Below, piece by piece: positions 16,463-24,995 of a stretch of 64,000 nucleotides of DNA. Numbering within the stretch: position 1 is the first letter of the stretch; each line of letters begins with the position of its first letter. Where the stretch lies: assembly GCA_963775505.1 (NCBI GenBank), contig CAVZIL010000007.1, positions 747,285-811,284 of the forward strand. Reading direction: 5' to 3'. Source of the DNA: JAIBJN01 sp963775505 (GTDB lineage Bacteria > Actinomycetota > Thermoleophilia > Gaiellales > Gaiellaceae). The notes below the pieces were generated by a model, which worked only from the letters and a program-made list of their open reading frames with translations, had not been told where the DNA came from and made no database searches. The position numbers and the translations under genes were made by a program.

Positions 16463-18271
16463 TCAGCCTCCGACTCCGAGCTCGGCGAGCTCGTCCGCGC
16501 CGATCATCTCGCCATCGATGCCGAGTTCGCCGTCGGCGTTGTCGGCCCAGGAGGCGGAGGCCCAGGAGGCGTTCGCCCAGGAGGCGGAGGCCCAGGAGGC
16601 GTTCGCCCAGGAGGCGGAGGCCCAGGAGGCGTTCGCCCAGGAGGCGGAGGCCCAGGAGGCGTTCGCCCAGGAGGCGGAGGCCCAGGAGGCGTTCGCCCAG
16701 GAGGCGGAAGCCCAGGAGGCCGAAGCCCAGGACGCGTCGCTCTGCGCGACGTTGGCCCAGCTGGCCGCGTCGAAGACGGGGCCGGAGCCGTCGCCTGCGG
16801 AGACGACGAACTGGTTCACCGCCGCGTTCGGGTTGGGCGGGTCGACGACGGCTGCAGCCGCACCCGCGTCGACCATGCCGACGCCCAGCGAGCCGAGCGT
16901 CGCGCTCGAGGTGTCCCTGGCCGAGACCATCAGCGCGCCCTTGACCTGGTCCGGAGTCCACTCGGGGTGGCGGGCCAGGACCTGCGCAGCCGCCGCGGCC
17001 ACGACCGGGGCCGCGAACGACGTCCCGGAGAGCTCCATGGTGTTGTACGGCTTGACGTTTGCGGGCCGCTCGGCCAGGAGGGTCGACGTGCCCGGGACCG
17101 GGCCGATCATGTACCGGCCGGGAGCGCCGAGCTCGGGCTTGGCGAAGCCGTCGAGCGTGTAGCCCCACGCCGACCAGGGAGCTGCGAAGTCGTCGCTCGT
17201 CCTGATCGTGCGGTTGATGTCGGCCGCGCCGACCGTGATCACGAAGGGGTCGTTGCCGGGGGCGAAGGTGACGCCGGACGGGAAGCCGTCGACGCCGTAG
17301 TTCCCGGCGGCCGCCACGACCACGACGCCGTTGAACCAGAGCCTCTCGACGGCCCGGTCGAGCGGGTCGAAGAAGACGCTCGCCGGTGCCGCGCTGTGGA
17401 GGGAGAAGTTGGCGACGCGGATGTTGTACGTGTGGCGGTTGGCCAGGATCCAGTCGGCCGCTGCGATGACGTCCCGCGTCATCGCCATCCCGCTGTCGTC
17501 CATCACGTCGATGGAGACGATGGGAGAGTCCGGCGAGCCGCCGGCACGCCCGTACTTCTCGCCGGCGGCGATCGCCGCCACGAAGGTCCCGTGGCCGCGC
17601 CCGTCGCCGGCCGCGTTCGGCTGGATCGAGGTCAGGTTGACCTGTGAGAGGACGCGGCCGCCGAAGTCTGCGCGGCCGGCCTGGATCCCCGAGTCGACAA
17701 CCGCGATCGTCGGAGCGTTCAGGGACGCCGGCTGGTCCCAGAGGGTGTGGAAGCGGGCGACGTACGGCCAGCGCTGAGAGCTTCCGTACCCGGACAGGAC
17801 CACGGGCGCGTCGCTCGTGATCGCCCGGATGTCGCCCCGCTGGGCCAGCCGTACGATCTGGCGGCCGGTGAGCTGCGCGGCGACGCCGCTGATCGCGCGG
17901 AAGCGGTCGCGTACGCCGACGCCCCGGCCCGGGTCCGACAGGCGCGCGGACCGCACGTCGGTTGCCACCTCGGTCGTGGTCTCGCCGCGCGAGCCCTGGA
18001 CGATGACGTCGAACGTCGCGTTGGGGCTTGCCTGGGCCTTCTCGAGCAGACCGGGCGACAGGTACGCCCGAAGTCTCAGATCATGGGTGTTGGAGGATCT
18101 GCCTGCGCCGGCCGCCATGGGAGCACCAAGGGCGACGGCGAGGAGCAGCGTGAGCGCGACGCCGCGACCGCCCTTTCCCCAGAGAGCGCTCGTGCGGGCC
18201 TCACCCTTGGCAGGCTTGCCCCAGAGTGCGCTCGAGCGGGTTTCCCCTTTCGACGAGCCGCTTAGCCGCAT
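16463..18271 (-). CDS. Secreted S8 (subtilisin-like) serine protease with Trp-rich repeats at both ends
   Basis: 602 residues. The triad is clear: Asp in AVVDSGI (about 192), His in GRGHGTFVA (about 223), Ser in LSGTSFAAPV (about 418), with the oxyanion Asn in VVAAAGN. Before the signal sequence there is an unusually long basic region containing SSALWGK and TSALWGK, a duplicated unit; the hydrophobic core GVALTLLLAVALGAPMAAGAG follows. After the catalytic domain, residues about 512-580 are a run of WASAS and WANAS pentads encoded by a 30-bp tandem repeat, then an acidic end. The ATG at 18271 has GAGAGGA just upstream; an in-frame start at 18328 has none. Probably exported; the pentads may form a surface or aggregation module (inference). 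Confidence 0.88.
   Translation of the reverse strand: MRLSGSSKGETRSSALWGKPAKGEARTSALWGKGGRGVALTLLLAVALGAPMAAGAGRSSNTHDLRLRAYLSPGLLEKAQASPNATFDVIVQGSRGETTTEVATDVRSARLSDPGRGVGVRDRFRAISGVAAQLTGRQIVRLAQRGDIRAITSDAPVVLSGYGSSQRWPYVARFHTLWDQPASLNAPTIAVVDSGIQAGRADFGGRVLSQVNLTSIQPNAAGDGRGHGTFVAAIAAGEKYGRAGGSPDSPIVSIDVMDDSGMAMTRDVIAAADWILANRHTYNIRVANFSLHSAAPASVFFDPLDRAVERLWFNGVVVVAAAGNYGVDGFPSGVTFAPGNDPFVITVGAADINRTIRTSDDFAAPWSAWGYTLDGFAKPELGAPGRYMIGPVPGTSTLLAERPANVKPYNTMELSGTSFAAPVVAAAAAQVLARHPEWTPDQVKGALMVSARDTSSATLGSLGVGMVDAGAAAAVVDPPNPNAAVNQFVVSAGDGSGPVFDAASWANVAQSDASWASASWASASWANASWASASWANASWASASWANASWASASWANASWASASWANASWASASWADNADGELGIDGEMIGADELAELGVGG
16545..16724 (-). repeat. 30-bp tandem repeat inside the subtilase gene
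   Basis: Five identical 30-bp units (16545-16694), each made of two 15-bp halves starting GCCCAGGAGGCG, then a sixth unit with four changes. On the coding strand they encode alternating WASAS and WANAS. Identity at DNA level over 150 bases points to recent expansion or homogenisation by slippage. Confidence 0.9.
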
Positions 18272-18365
18272 AGTCCTCTCGTGTCCCTTCTCCGCGCAGG
18301 GCGCGGGGCCGCAGATCAATTCCCACACCCGACGCTAGGGGCGAATCCGGGCCCGGGCCTCCCCT

Positions 18366-18403
18366 GTTCGAGTGAGCGGGCGGAGGTTCACCCGTTCGAG
18401 TGA
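18366..18403. promoter_or_regulatory. Direct repeat GTTCGAGTGA upstream of the subtilase
   Basis: Two identical 10-mers, 18366-18375 and 18394-18403, start 28 bases apart in the gap between nudix and subtilase genes. A related CCCGTTCGAGGGA lies at 16379-16391 upstream of the GGDEF/HD-GYP gene. Possible regulator sites; the regulator is unknown. Confidence 0.3.
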
Positions 18404-18433
18404 CTGCTCGGCGGGGCCGCCCGACTTCTCTCG

Positions 18434-18883
18434 TCAGGGCGCCCAGAGCGAGCCGAGATAGACCGTCGGGTCGCCCGGCTGCCAGCGGGACAGGAAGCGC
18501 TGGATCGGCGGATGGAGCGCCAGCCCTGCGAGCTCCTCGACGTCGAAGAGCCTGTGGTTGCGCACGGCGTCGTCCCCGGACGTGACCCGCTCGAGCGAGC
18601 GGTCGCCGAGGTAGCCGGCAAAGACGATGTGGACGACGTGCTTCGGGGGCCAGCCGGGCGGCGAGATCGAGTCCGCAAGCGCGACCGGCCCCTCGAGCGG
18701 GAAGTCCTCCTCGATCCCCACCTCCTCGGCCAGCTCCCGCTTGACTGCATCCAGAAGCGTCTCCCCGGGGCCGACACCGCCGCCCGGCAGGAGCCAGTAC
18801 TCACGGCCGCCTTTCTCCTGACGCACCAGCAACACCCGGCTCTCGCGCCGCAGGATCGCGGACACGCGGATGCGCGGCTCCAT
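18434..18883 (-). CDS. NUDIX hydrolase
   Basis: 149 residues with a complete Nudix box, G-x5-E-x7-REL-x-EE-x-GI, in GGVGPGETLLDAVKRELAEE near 35-54. Such enzymes cleave nucleoside diphosphates linked to another group; the substrate cannot be read from the sequence. It begins two bases after the dut stop, so the pair is probably a nucleotide-cleaning unit. Confidence 0.85.
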   Translation of the reverse strand: MEPRIRVSAILRRESRVLLVRQEKGGREYWLLPGGGVGPGETLLDAVKRELAEEVGIEEDFPLEGPVALADSISPPGWPPKHVVHIVFAGYLGDRSLERVTSGDDAVRNHRLFDVEELAGLALHPPIQRFLSRWQPGDPTVYLGSLWAP

Positions 18884-18885
18884 CG

Positions 18886-19320
18886 TCAGGCGTGGGAGGA
18901 GCCGAAGCCGTGGACTCCGCGCTCGGTCGCCGGGAGCTCGTCCAGCTCGACGAGCTCGAGCTCGGGCACCGGCAGGACGACGAGCTGCGCGATGCGGTCT
19001 CCCGGCTCCGCGATGAAGGTCTGCTCCCGATCCGTGTTCAGAAGGACGACGCGGATCTCGCCCCGGTAGCCCGCGTCGATCAGGCCCGGCGAGTTGACGA
19101 CCGCGATCCCCTGCCGGGCGGCGAGGCCCGAGCGAGGCTGGACGAAGCCGGCGAAGCCCGCCGGGATCGCCACTGCCAGCCCGGTCGGGACGACCGCGCG
19201 CTCACCGGGGGCGAGCTCGACGCGCTCGCAGGTCGAGAGGTCGAGCCCGGCGTCCCCCGCGTACGCCCGCCCGGGCAGCGTGGCCTCCTCCCTGAGCCGG
19301 ACGACGGCGAGCTCGATCAC
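18886..19320 (-). CDS. dut: dUTP diphosphatase
   Basis: 144 residues, the usual trimeric dUTPase length. Motifs in order: AGDAGLDL (about 21-28), PRSGLAARQGI (about 61), NSPGLIDAGYRGEI (about 75), RIAQLVV (about 108) and the C-terminal RGVHGFGSSH arm that closes over the substrate. Converts dUTP to dUMP and pyrophosphate. GTG 19320 overlaps the hflX stop (GTGA). Confidence 0.92.
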   Translation of the reverse strand: MIELAVVRLREEATLPGRAYAGDAGLDLSTCERVELAPGERAVVPTGLAVAIPAGFAGFVQPRSGLAARQGIAVVNSPGLIDAGYRGEIRVVLLNTDREQTFIAEPGDRIAQLVVLPVPELELVELDELPATERGVHGFGSSHA

Positions 19321-20633
19321 GCCTCGTGGGCCTCGGCGGCGGGAGCGTCCGCGTCCGCGATCAGGTACGGCGCGTAGCGGGACAGCTCGCGCTCGGGCAG
19401 CCGCGCCCGCACGAGCACGCCGTCGGGGCGGTCGACGCGCTCCTCGATCGGCGCTCCCAGGTCGTACAGCTCCTTGAGGACGCGGCCGTTCTCGTAGGGG
19501 ACGAGCAGGCGCACGGGCCGGAAGCGGTCGGCGAACCGCTCGGCGATGCGGGCCTGCAGCTCGGCGATCCCTTCCCCGTCGCGTGCCGAGATCTGCAGGG
19601 CGCCCGGGAAGCGGTTGGCGAGCCGCCGCCGGCGGAGCGGATCGACGAGGTCGACCTTGTTGAGCACGAGCTCGCCCGGCAGCTCGTCGGCGTCGCCGAT
19701 CTCGGTGAGCACGGACTCGACCGCAGCGATCGTCGCGTCCAGCCGCTCGGGGGGAAGCGACGCGTCCGCGACGTGGAGGACAAGGTCGGCAAGGAGGGTC
19801 TCCTCGAGCGTCGCGGCGAAGCCCTCGACGAGCTGGTGGGGCAGGCGTCGGATGAGCCCGACCGTGTCCGTGACGAGATAGCGCCGTCCGTCGTGCTCGA
19901 AGCCGCGGGTGGTCGGGTCGAGCGTCTCGAAGAGCCGGTCGTCGACAGATACGTCGGCCTCCGTCAGGGCGTTCAGGAGGGTCGACTTGCCGGCGTTCGT
20001 GTAGCCCGCGAGCGCGACGACCGGGGCTGCCGAGCGCTGGCGCGCCTTGCGCTGCACCGCCCGGCGCTGCTCCAGGTCCCGGAGCTTCCGCTTGAGGAGG
20101 CCGATGCGCCGGCGTGCGAGCCGGCGGTCGGTCTCGAGCTGCGACTCGCCGGGCCCCCGCGTTCCGATCCCGCCGCCCAGGCGCTCCAGGTGCTGCCACA
20201 TCCCCCGCATTCGGGGGAGGTTGTACTCGAGCTGTGCCAGCTCGACCTGGAGCTTGCCCTCCGCGCTTCGCGCATGCTGGGCGAAGATGTCGAGGATGAG
20301 CTGCGTGCGGTCGACGACCCGTGCGCTCAGGGCGTCCTCGAGCCGGCGCTGCTGGCCGGGGTCGAGCTCGTCGTCGACGATCAGCGACTCGGCGCCCGAG
20401 TTCGCGACGAGCCGCTTGAGCTCCTCGAGCTTGCCCTTCCCGACGTAGGTCCGCGGATCCGGAGCCGGCCGGCGCTGAACCAGCTCGCCGACCGGCGTGA
20501 CGCCTGCGGTCCGCAGAAGCTCGCGGAGCTCGCCCAGCTCCTCGCTCTCGTCTACTCCGGGGCCCAGCACGGCGACGACGAATCCGCGCTCGGGCTCCGC
20601 CCCCGGCGCGGGGTCCGGCTGGTGATGGGTCAC
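19317..20633 (-). CDS. hflX: Ribosome-associated GTPase HflX
   Basis: 438 residues. N-terminal HflX domain with YVGKGKLEELK and VDDELDPGQQR, coiled-coil linker (RMRGMWQHLERLGGGIGTRG), then the G domain with G1 GYTNAGKST near 212, G3 DTVGL near 256 and G4 NKVD near 323. HflX splits stalled ribosomes under stress. Located directly after dapL with a 7-base gap, and followed by dut. In E. coli hflX neighbours miaA and hfq; here miaA is three genes upstream. Confidence 0.93.
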   Translation of the reverse strand: MTHHQPDPAPGAEPERGFVVAVLGPGVDESEELGELRELLRTAGVTPVGELVQRRPAPDPRTYVGKGKLEELKRLVANSGAESLIVDDELDPGQQRRLEDALSARVVDRTQLILDIFAQHARSAEGKLQVELAQLEYNLPRMRGMWQHLERLGGGIGTRGPGESQLETDRRLARRRIGLLKRKLRDLEQRRAVQRKARQRSAAPVVALAGYTNAGKSTLLNALTEADVSVDDRLFETLDPTTRGFEHDGRRYLVTDTVGLIRRLPHQLVEGFAATLEETLLADLVLHVADASLPPERLDATIAAVESVLTEIGDADELPGELVLNKVDLVDPLRRRRLANRFPGALQISARDGEGIAELQARIAERFADRFRPVRLLVPYENGRVLKELYDLGAPIEERVDRPDGVLVRARLPERELSRYAPYLIADADAPAAEAHEA

Positions 20634-20640
20634 AAGGCGA

Positions 20641-21816
20641 TTATGCCCTGGATCCCACGGCGAGCGAGGACGCGATCCTCCCCGCCGCCTCCTCGAGCCG
20701 CTCGTCCGGAACGGTGAGCGAGATGCGGACGTACCCCTCGCCCGAGGGCCCGAAGGACGGGCCGGGCGAGACGATCACCGCCGCCTGCTCGAGAACGAGC
20801 CCGGTGAAGCTCGCGGAGTCGTGGCCTTCGGGCACGCGGATCCAGAGGTAAGGCGTCGCTCGCGGGGGCTCGACGTCGATCCCGATCGCCGTGAGAGCAT
20901 CGATCATCAGGTCCCGCCGGCGGCGGTAGACCTCCGACATCTCGGCGGGGAAGTCGCGGGCCTCCGTGAGGGCGGCCGCGCCGGCGAGCTGGAGCGCGTC
21001 GAACATGCCGGAGTCGAGGTTCGTCTTCAGCTGGCGGTAGCGGTCGACGACCTCGGCGTTGCCCGCGATCCAGCCGATCCGCCAGCCGGTCATGTTCCAG
21101 CCCTTGGAGAGGGAGAAGATCTCGGCGCCGACCTCCGTGGCGCCCGGCGTGGCGAGGAAGCTCGGTGGCCGGTAGCCGTCGAAGGCGATCTCCGTGTAGG
21201 CGGAGTCGTGGACGGCGACGAGGTCGTGCTCGCGGGCGAAGGAGACGGCGCGCTCGAAGAAGCCGTCCGCGACGACGGCGCCGGTGGGGTTGTTCGGGTA
21301 GTTGAAGTAGAGGAGGTTCGCCTTGGACGCTACCTCCTGCGGGACGGCGTCCAACGACGGCATGAACGCGTTCTCGGCGGCCAGCGGCAGGTAGTGAACC
21401 TCGGCTCCTGCGAAGACGGGGCCGGACGTGTACGGCGGGTAGCCGGGGTCCGGTGCGAGGGCGACGTCGCCCGAGTCGAGGCAGGCGAGCGCGACGTGCG
21501 CGACCGCCTCCTTGCCTCCGAGGACGGGGATCACCTCCGACCCGGGGTCGACCTGGACGCCGAAGCGGTCGGCGTAGAAGCCGGCGACCGTCTCCCGGAA
21601 GGCTGCCAGGCCCCGGTTGGAGGGGTACCGATGAGTTTCGGGGCGAGCGGCGGCGCGCTGGAGCGCCTCGACCACCGCCGGGGGCGTCGGCAGGTCGGGG
21701 TCGCCGATCCCGAGCGAGATGACGTCGACCCCCTCGGCCCGCATCGTGTCGATACGACGCTCGATCTCGGCGAAGAGATACGGGGGCACCCGGTCGAGCC
21801 TGCGCGCGAACCTCAT
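20641..21816 (-). CDS. dapL: LL-diaminopimelate aminotransferase-like class I aminotransferase
   Basis: 391 residues, fold type I PLP enzyme. Conserved words: ISLGIGDPDLPTPP, GGKEAVAHV near 99, NYPNNPTGAV near 173 and the PLP lysine in SLSKGWNMTGWRIGW near 235. The sequence and the 4-base overlap with dapF support a role in making LL-diaminopimelate directly from tetrahydrodipicolinate, bypassing acylated intermediates. Other class I aminotransferases with similar words cannot be excluded. dapA and dapB lie at 47.8-49.4 kb. Confidence 0.75.
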   Translation of the reverse strand: MRFARRLDRVPPYLFAEIERRIDTMRAEGVDVISLGIGDPDLPTPPAVVEALQRAAARPETHRYPSNRGLAAFRETVAGFYADRFGVQVDPGSEVIPVLGGKEAVAHVALACLDSGDVALAPDPGYPPYTSGPVFAGAEVHYLPLAAENAFMPSLDAVPQEVASKANLLYFNYPNNPTGAVVADGFFERAVSFAREHDLVAVHDSAYTEIAFDGYRPPSFLATPGATEVGAEIFSLSKGWNMTGWRIGWIAGNAEVVDRYRQLKTNLDSGMFDALQLAGAAALTEARDFPAEMSEVYRRRRDLMIDALTAIGIDVEPPRATPYLWIRVPEGHDSASFTGLVLEQAAVIVSPGPSFGPSGEGYVRISLTVPDERLEEAAGRIASSLAVGSRA

Positions 21817-22610
21817 CCTCCGGCCACCTCCGCGAGGAACTCGACGGAGACCTCGCCCGTGCAGATCTCCTGCGCCGCCCCGGTGAGCCGGGCGTTCATG
21901 TCCTCGTCGAGCTCGACGCGCATGTCCCCGCCGGCCAGGTGGACGGTGACGGGGCTGTCGGCCCAGCCGTTGGCGATTGCGGCCCCGGCGACCGCGACCG
22001 CGCTCGTCCCCGAGGAGAGCGTCTCCCCCGCCCCGCGCTCCCAGACCCCGACGGTCGTCTCGCTCCGCGAGTCCACGCGGACGAGCTGGACGTTCGTCCG
22101 CGCCGGGAAGCGCTCGTGGGTTTCGACGAGCGGCCCGAGCCAGAGGAGCTCGGCTCGCTCGGGATCGCGCCGGATGACCGCGTGCGGGTTCCCCACCGAG
22201 ACCGGCGTGAACTCGAGCTCGAAACCGTTCACCGCGAGAGTCTCGGGCGCGCCGACGGTCACCTGGCCCATCTCGGTCTCGACCTCGAGCCCGCCGCGCA
22301 TCCGTGCGACGACCTCCCGCGGGCCCACCGCGACGACGACCTCGTCCGAGCCGCTGCGGCGGGCGAGCCAGCGGGCGGCGATCCGGGTGCCGTTCCCCGA
22401 GAGCTCCGCCGTCGAGCCATCGGGGTTCCAGATCACGATCTCCGCGCGCGGCCCGTCGGCTGCGAGCACCTCCAGGACGCCGTCCGAGCCGACGCCGAGG
22501 TGGTAGTCGCAGAGACGTCGCACGAGGGCGGGGTCGAGCGGACGGCCGACCTCACCCCGCTCGAGGAGCAGGTAGTCGTTGCCGAGCCCGTGCCACTTCG
22601 AGAATCTCAT
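21813..22610 (-). CDS. dapF: Diaminopimelate epimerase-like protein with Ser in place of both catalytic Cys
   Basis: 265 residues with the DapF fold signature: FSKWHGLGNDYLLL at the N-terminus, GVGSDGVLEV near 39, VGNPHAV near 139 and ERGAGET near 191. DapF uses two cysteines as acid and base to turn LL- into meso-diaminopimelate. Here the first, normally in CGNG, reads L-S71-GNG, and the second, normally in ACGTG, reads S-S200-GTS. Codons are TCG in both cases, and the surrounding protein is intact, so this is not a frameshift artefact. Overlaps miaA by 59 bases and dapL by ATGA. It may use a changed mechanism, another substrate, or be inactive. Confidence 0.8.
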   Translation of the reverse strand: MRFSKWHGLGNDYLLLERGEVGRPLDPALVRRLCDYHLGVGSDGVLEVLAADGPRAEIVIWNPDGSTAELSGNGTRIAARWLARRSGSDEVVVAVGPREVVARMRGGLEVETEMGQVTVGAPETLAVNGFELEFTPVSVGNPHAVIRRDPERAELLWLGPLVETHERFPARTNVQLVRVDSRSETTVGVWERGAGETLSSGTSAVAVAGAAIANGWADSPVTVHLAGGDMRVELDEDMNARLTGAAQEICTGEVSVEFLAEVAGG

Positions 22611-23490
22611 CGGCGACCGCGTCCGGAGGACGATCCGCCCGAACGCTAACAACGCCGGGAAGGCGGCGAAGCCACTTGCGCTGGTAGGCCGCGTACTGCC
22701 TGGTCCTGAGAGCGACGGCTTCGACGGCTTTCTCGCGGGGGAGCGTGGAGAACTCCTGCAGGCCGATCACCTTGCGCGCCGTCGTCGAGAGCGGCCGCGC
22801 GAGCGCGCGGGCGACCTCCTCCTCCACCCCGTGTTCGACCATCTCCCGCGTGCGTCTCGCGATGCGGCCGTCGAGGGCCTCGGCGGGGAGGTCGAGGCCG
22901 AAGACGACAGTCGGGTGGCGCGTGTCGTCCGTCCAGAGCCTGCTCGGGCCGGGCGACAGGGAGGCGCCCGTCTCGGCGAGCTCGAGCGCCCGGACGACGC
23001 GGCGGCGGTCGTTCGGATGGACGACCGCGGCGGCCTCGGGATCCAGCTCGGCCAGCTTCGCATGGGCCGCTTCAGCCCCGCCCTCGTCGTACAGGAGCTC
23101 CCACCGCTCGCGGGCACCGGCGGGAGGCGGCGGCGGGAGCTCGAGCTCGGCCAGCGCGGCGCGGAGGTAGAGCCCGGTCCCCCCCGCCACGACCGGAGTC
23201 CGTCCGACCGCGAGGATCTCGTCGATCCCCGCGTGCGCAAGCCGCTGGTACTCGCCGACCGAGCCCTCGTGATCGAGCGGCCAGATGCCCACGAGCCGCG
23301 TCGGCCGCTCGGGCTGGTTGGTCAGGATCGTGAGACCGCGGTAGGCCTGCATGGCGTCCGCGGAGACGATCTCGGCGGGAATGCGCTCGGCCAGCGCCTC
23401 GGCCACGGCGCTCTTTCCTGAGGCCGTGGGCCCGAAGATCGCGAGCACCTGCCCGCCCAGGCCAAGGCTGCAAGCGTCTACGTCCGTCAC
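22552..23490 (-). CDS. miaA: tRNA dimethylallyltransferase
   Basis: 312 residues. P-loop GPTASGKSAVAEAL near 20, VSADAMQAYRGL near 43 (family: DSMQVYRG) and GGTGLYLRA near 99. Adds the dimethylallyl group to A37 of tRNAs reading codons that start with U. It lies next to miaB, which carries out the following methylthio step. GTG 23490 is the most likely start, but no strong ribosome binding site is visible, and GTG further in (GQVLAIFG) is possible. The 3' end overlaps dapF by 59 bases. Confidence 0.9.
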   Translation of the reverse strand: MTDVDACSLGLGGQVLAIFGPTASGKSAVAEALAERIPAEIVSADAMQAYRGLTILTNQPERPTRLVGIWPLDHEGSVGEYQRLAHAGIDEILAVGRTPVVAGGTGLYLRAALAELELPPPPPAGARERWELLYDEGGAEAAHAKLAELDPEAAAVVHPNDRRRVVRALELAETGASLSPGPSRLWTDDTRHPTVVFGLDLPAEALDGRIARRTREMVEHGVEEEVARALARPLSTTARKVIGLQEFSTLPREKAVEAVALRTRQYAAYQRKWLRRLPGVVSVRADRPPDAVADEILEVARARQRLPAPRAG

Positions 23491-23566
23491 GTCGGAGGGG
23501 CCGACCGCGGGCCTCCCTCCGCTGCGAGCGTAGCGAGGCAACACGCACGCGGGGTGCGCACGAGCG

Positions 23567-24902
23567 TCACGAATGCGTGACGGAGAACGTCGAAGCGACG
23601 GCGCTGCCGGCGAGGGTCGTGGACGTCGCTCGGTCGATGCGGACCTCGACGAGCTCGCCGGCCTCCGCGTCACCGCGGAAGTTCACCGTCGTGTTGCGAC
23701 GTGTGCGGCCGCGCAGGAGCTGCCGGGTCGGTGCGGCTCGGGCCCTCGACGAGGACCTCCTCCACTCCGCCGACCCGCTCTTCGTTGCGCTCGCGCGCGA
23801 TCCGCTGGACGACCTCGATCAGGCGCTCGATGCGCTCGCGCTTGACCTCCTCCGGGATCTGGTCGGGCATCGCCGCCGCCTCCGTGCCCTGCCTGGGGCT
23901 GTAGACGAAGGTGAAGGCGCCGTCGAAGCGGACATTCTCCACCACTTCGAGCGTCTCCCGGAAGTCCTCTTCGGTCTCGCCCGGGAAGCCGACGATGACG
24001 TCGGTTGTGAGCGCCAGGTCGGGAATCGCGGCGCGGAGACGCTCGACGAGCGCCAGGTAGCGCTCCCGCCCGTACGTTCGCCGCATCCGCTTGAGGACGC
24101 GCGTCGAGCCGGATTGGAGGGGCAAGTGCGCGTGCTCGCAGACGGCCTCGCACTCGGCCATGGCCGCGATCACGGGAGCCCGGAAGTCCTTCGGGTGCGG
24201 GCTGGTGAAGCGGATCCGCTCGATCCCGTCCACCGTGTCGACGGCGCGCAGGAGCTCGCCGAACTCGGTGCGGACGTCAGCAGCGAGATCGCGGCCCCAC
24301 GAGTTGACGTTCTGGCCGAGGAGCGTGACCTCGCGGACGCCGTCAGCGGCAAGGCCGGTGACCTCGGCGACGATCTCGCCCGGTCGGCGGCTCTGCTCCC
24401 GGCCGCGGACGGCAGGCACGATGCAATACGAGCAGACCGAGTTGCAGCCCATGGAGATCTGGACCCAGGCCTGGAACGCCCGCTCGCGGCGGGCCGGGAG
24501 GTCGCCTGCGAAGTGGCTCCACCGGGCGAAGCTGCCCCGCGAGACGCCCAGGCCGCCCGCGCCGATCCAGTCGGCGAGGTGCGGAATCGAGCCGGGGCCG
24601 AACGCGACGTCCACGTACGGGTAGAGCTCGAAGATGCGCTCGCGCTGAGCCTCCGCGTAGCAGCCGCCGACGGCGATCACTCGCTCGGGATCCGCCTTCT
24701 TCAGCGCCGCAGCCTGCGCGAGGTGCGCGGCGAAGCGCTGGTCCGGCTTCTCGCGCACCGTGCACGTGTTGAAGACGAGCACGTCGGCCTCCTCCTGCGA
24801 GACCGCCTCGCCCAGGCCCAGCGACTCGAGCAGGCCCTTGATCCGCTCGGAGTCGTGAGCGTTCATCTGGCACCCGAATGTGGTGACGTGGTAGCGCCGC
24901 AC
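23567..24902 (-). CDS. miaB: tRNA-2-methylthio-N6-dimethylallyladenosine synthase, frameshifted near the 3' end
   Basis: Radical SAM methylthiotransferase. N-terminal cluster cysteines are in TFGCQMN, FNTCTVRE and VGGCYAE; the radical SAM motif is GCNSVCSYC near 158-166. The uninterrupted frame runs from GTG 24902 to a stop at 23670. It leaves the family sequence after GPSRTDP. The expected TRAM domain (LLRGRTRRNTTVNFRGDAEA and on to STFSVTHS) continues in another frame down to a stop at 23567. One surplus base near 23720 explains this. The total length of 1336 bases is a multiple of three plus one, as predicted. An assembly error is more likely than real loss of the TRAM domain. Confidence 0.88.
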
Positions 24903-24933
24903 GGGGACAATGTACCGGCCTCGTGAAGCGGCC

Positions 24934-24962
24934 TTGTCCGCATAGGCCAGGGCGTTTACGAT
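24934..24962 (+). promoter_or_regulatory. Promoter of the extracellular nuclease gene
   Basis: TTGTCC (24934-24939), 17-base spacer, TACGAT (24957-24962), with predicted start near 24969 and the ATG at 24996. It lies in the gap to the divergent miaB gene. Confidence 0.45.
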
Positions 24963-24995
24963 CGCCGGAGTCCCAATCGGCCCTGGGGGTTTCAC

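Noticed and set aside
16545..16724. CRISPR array
   Set aside because: The repeats are back to back without spacers, in frame, and encode a protease tail; no cas gene is present.
18886..19320. A lexA gene or SOS box near hflX-dut, as in some actinobacterial neighbourhoods
   Set aside because: No LexA-like frame and no clear SOS box were seen there or before recA.
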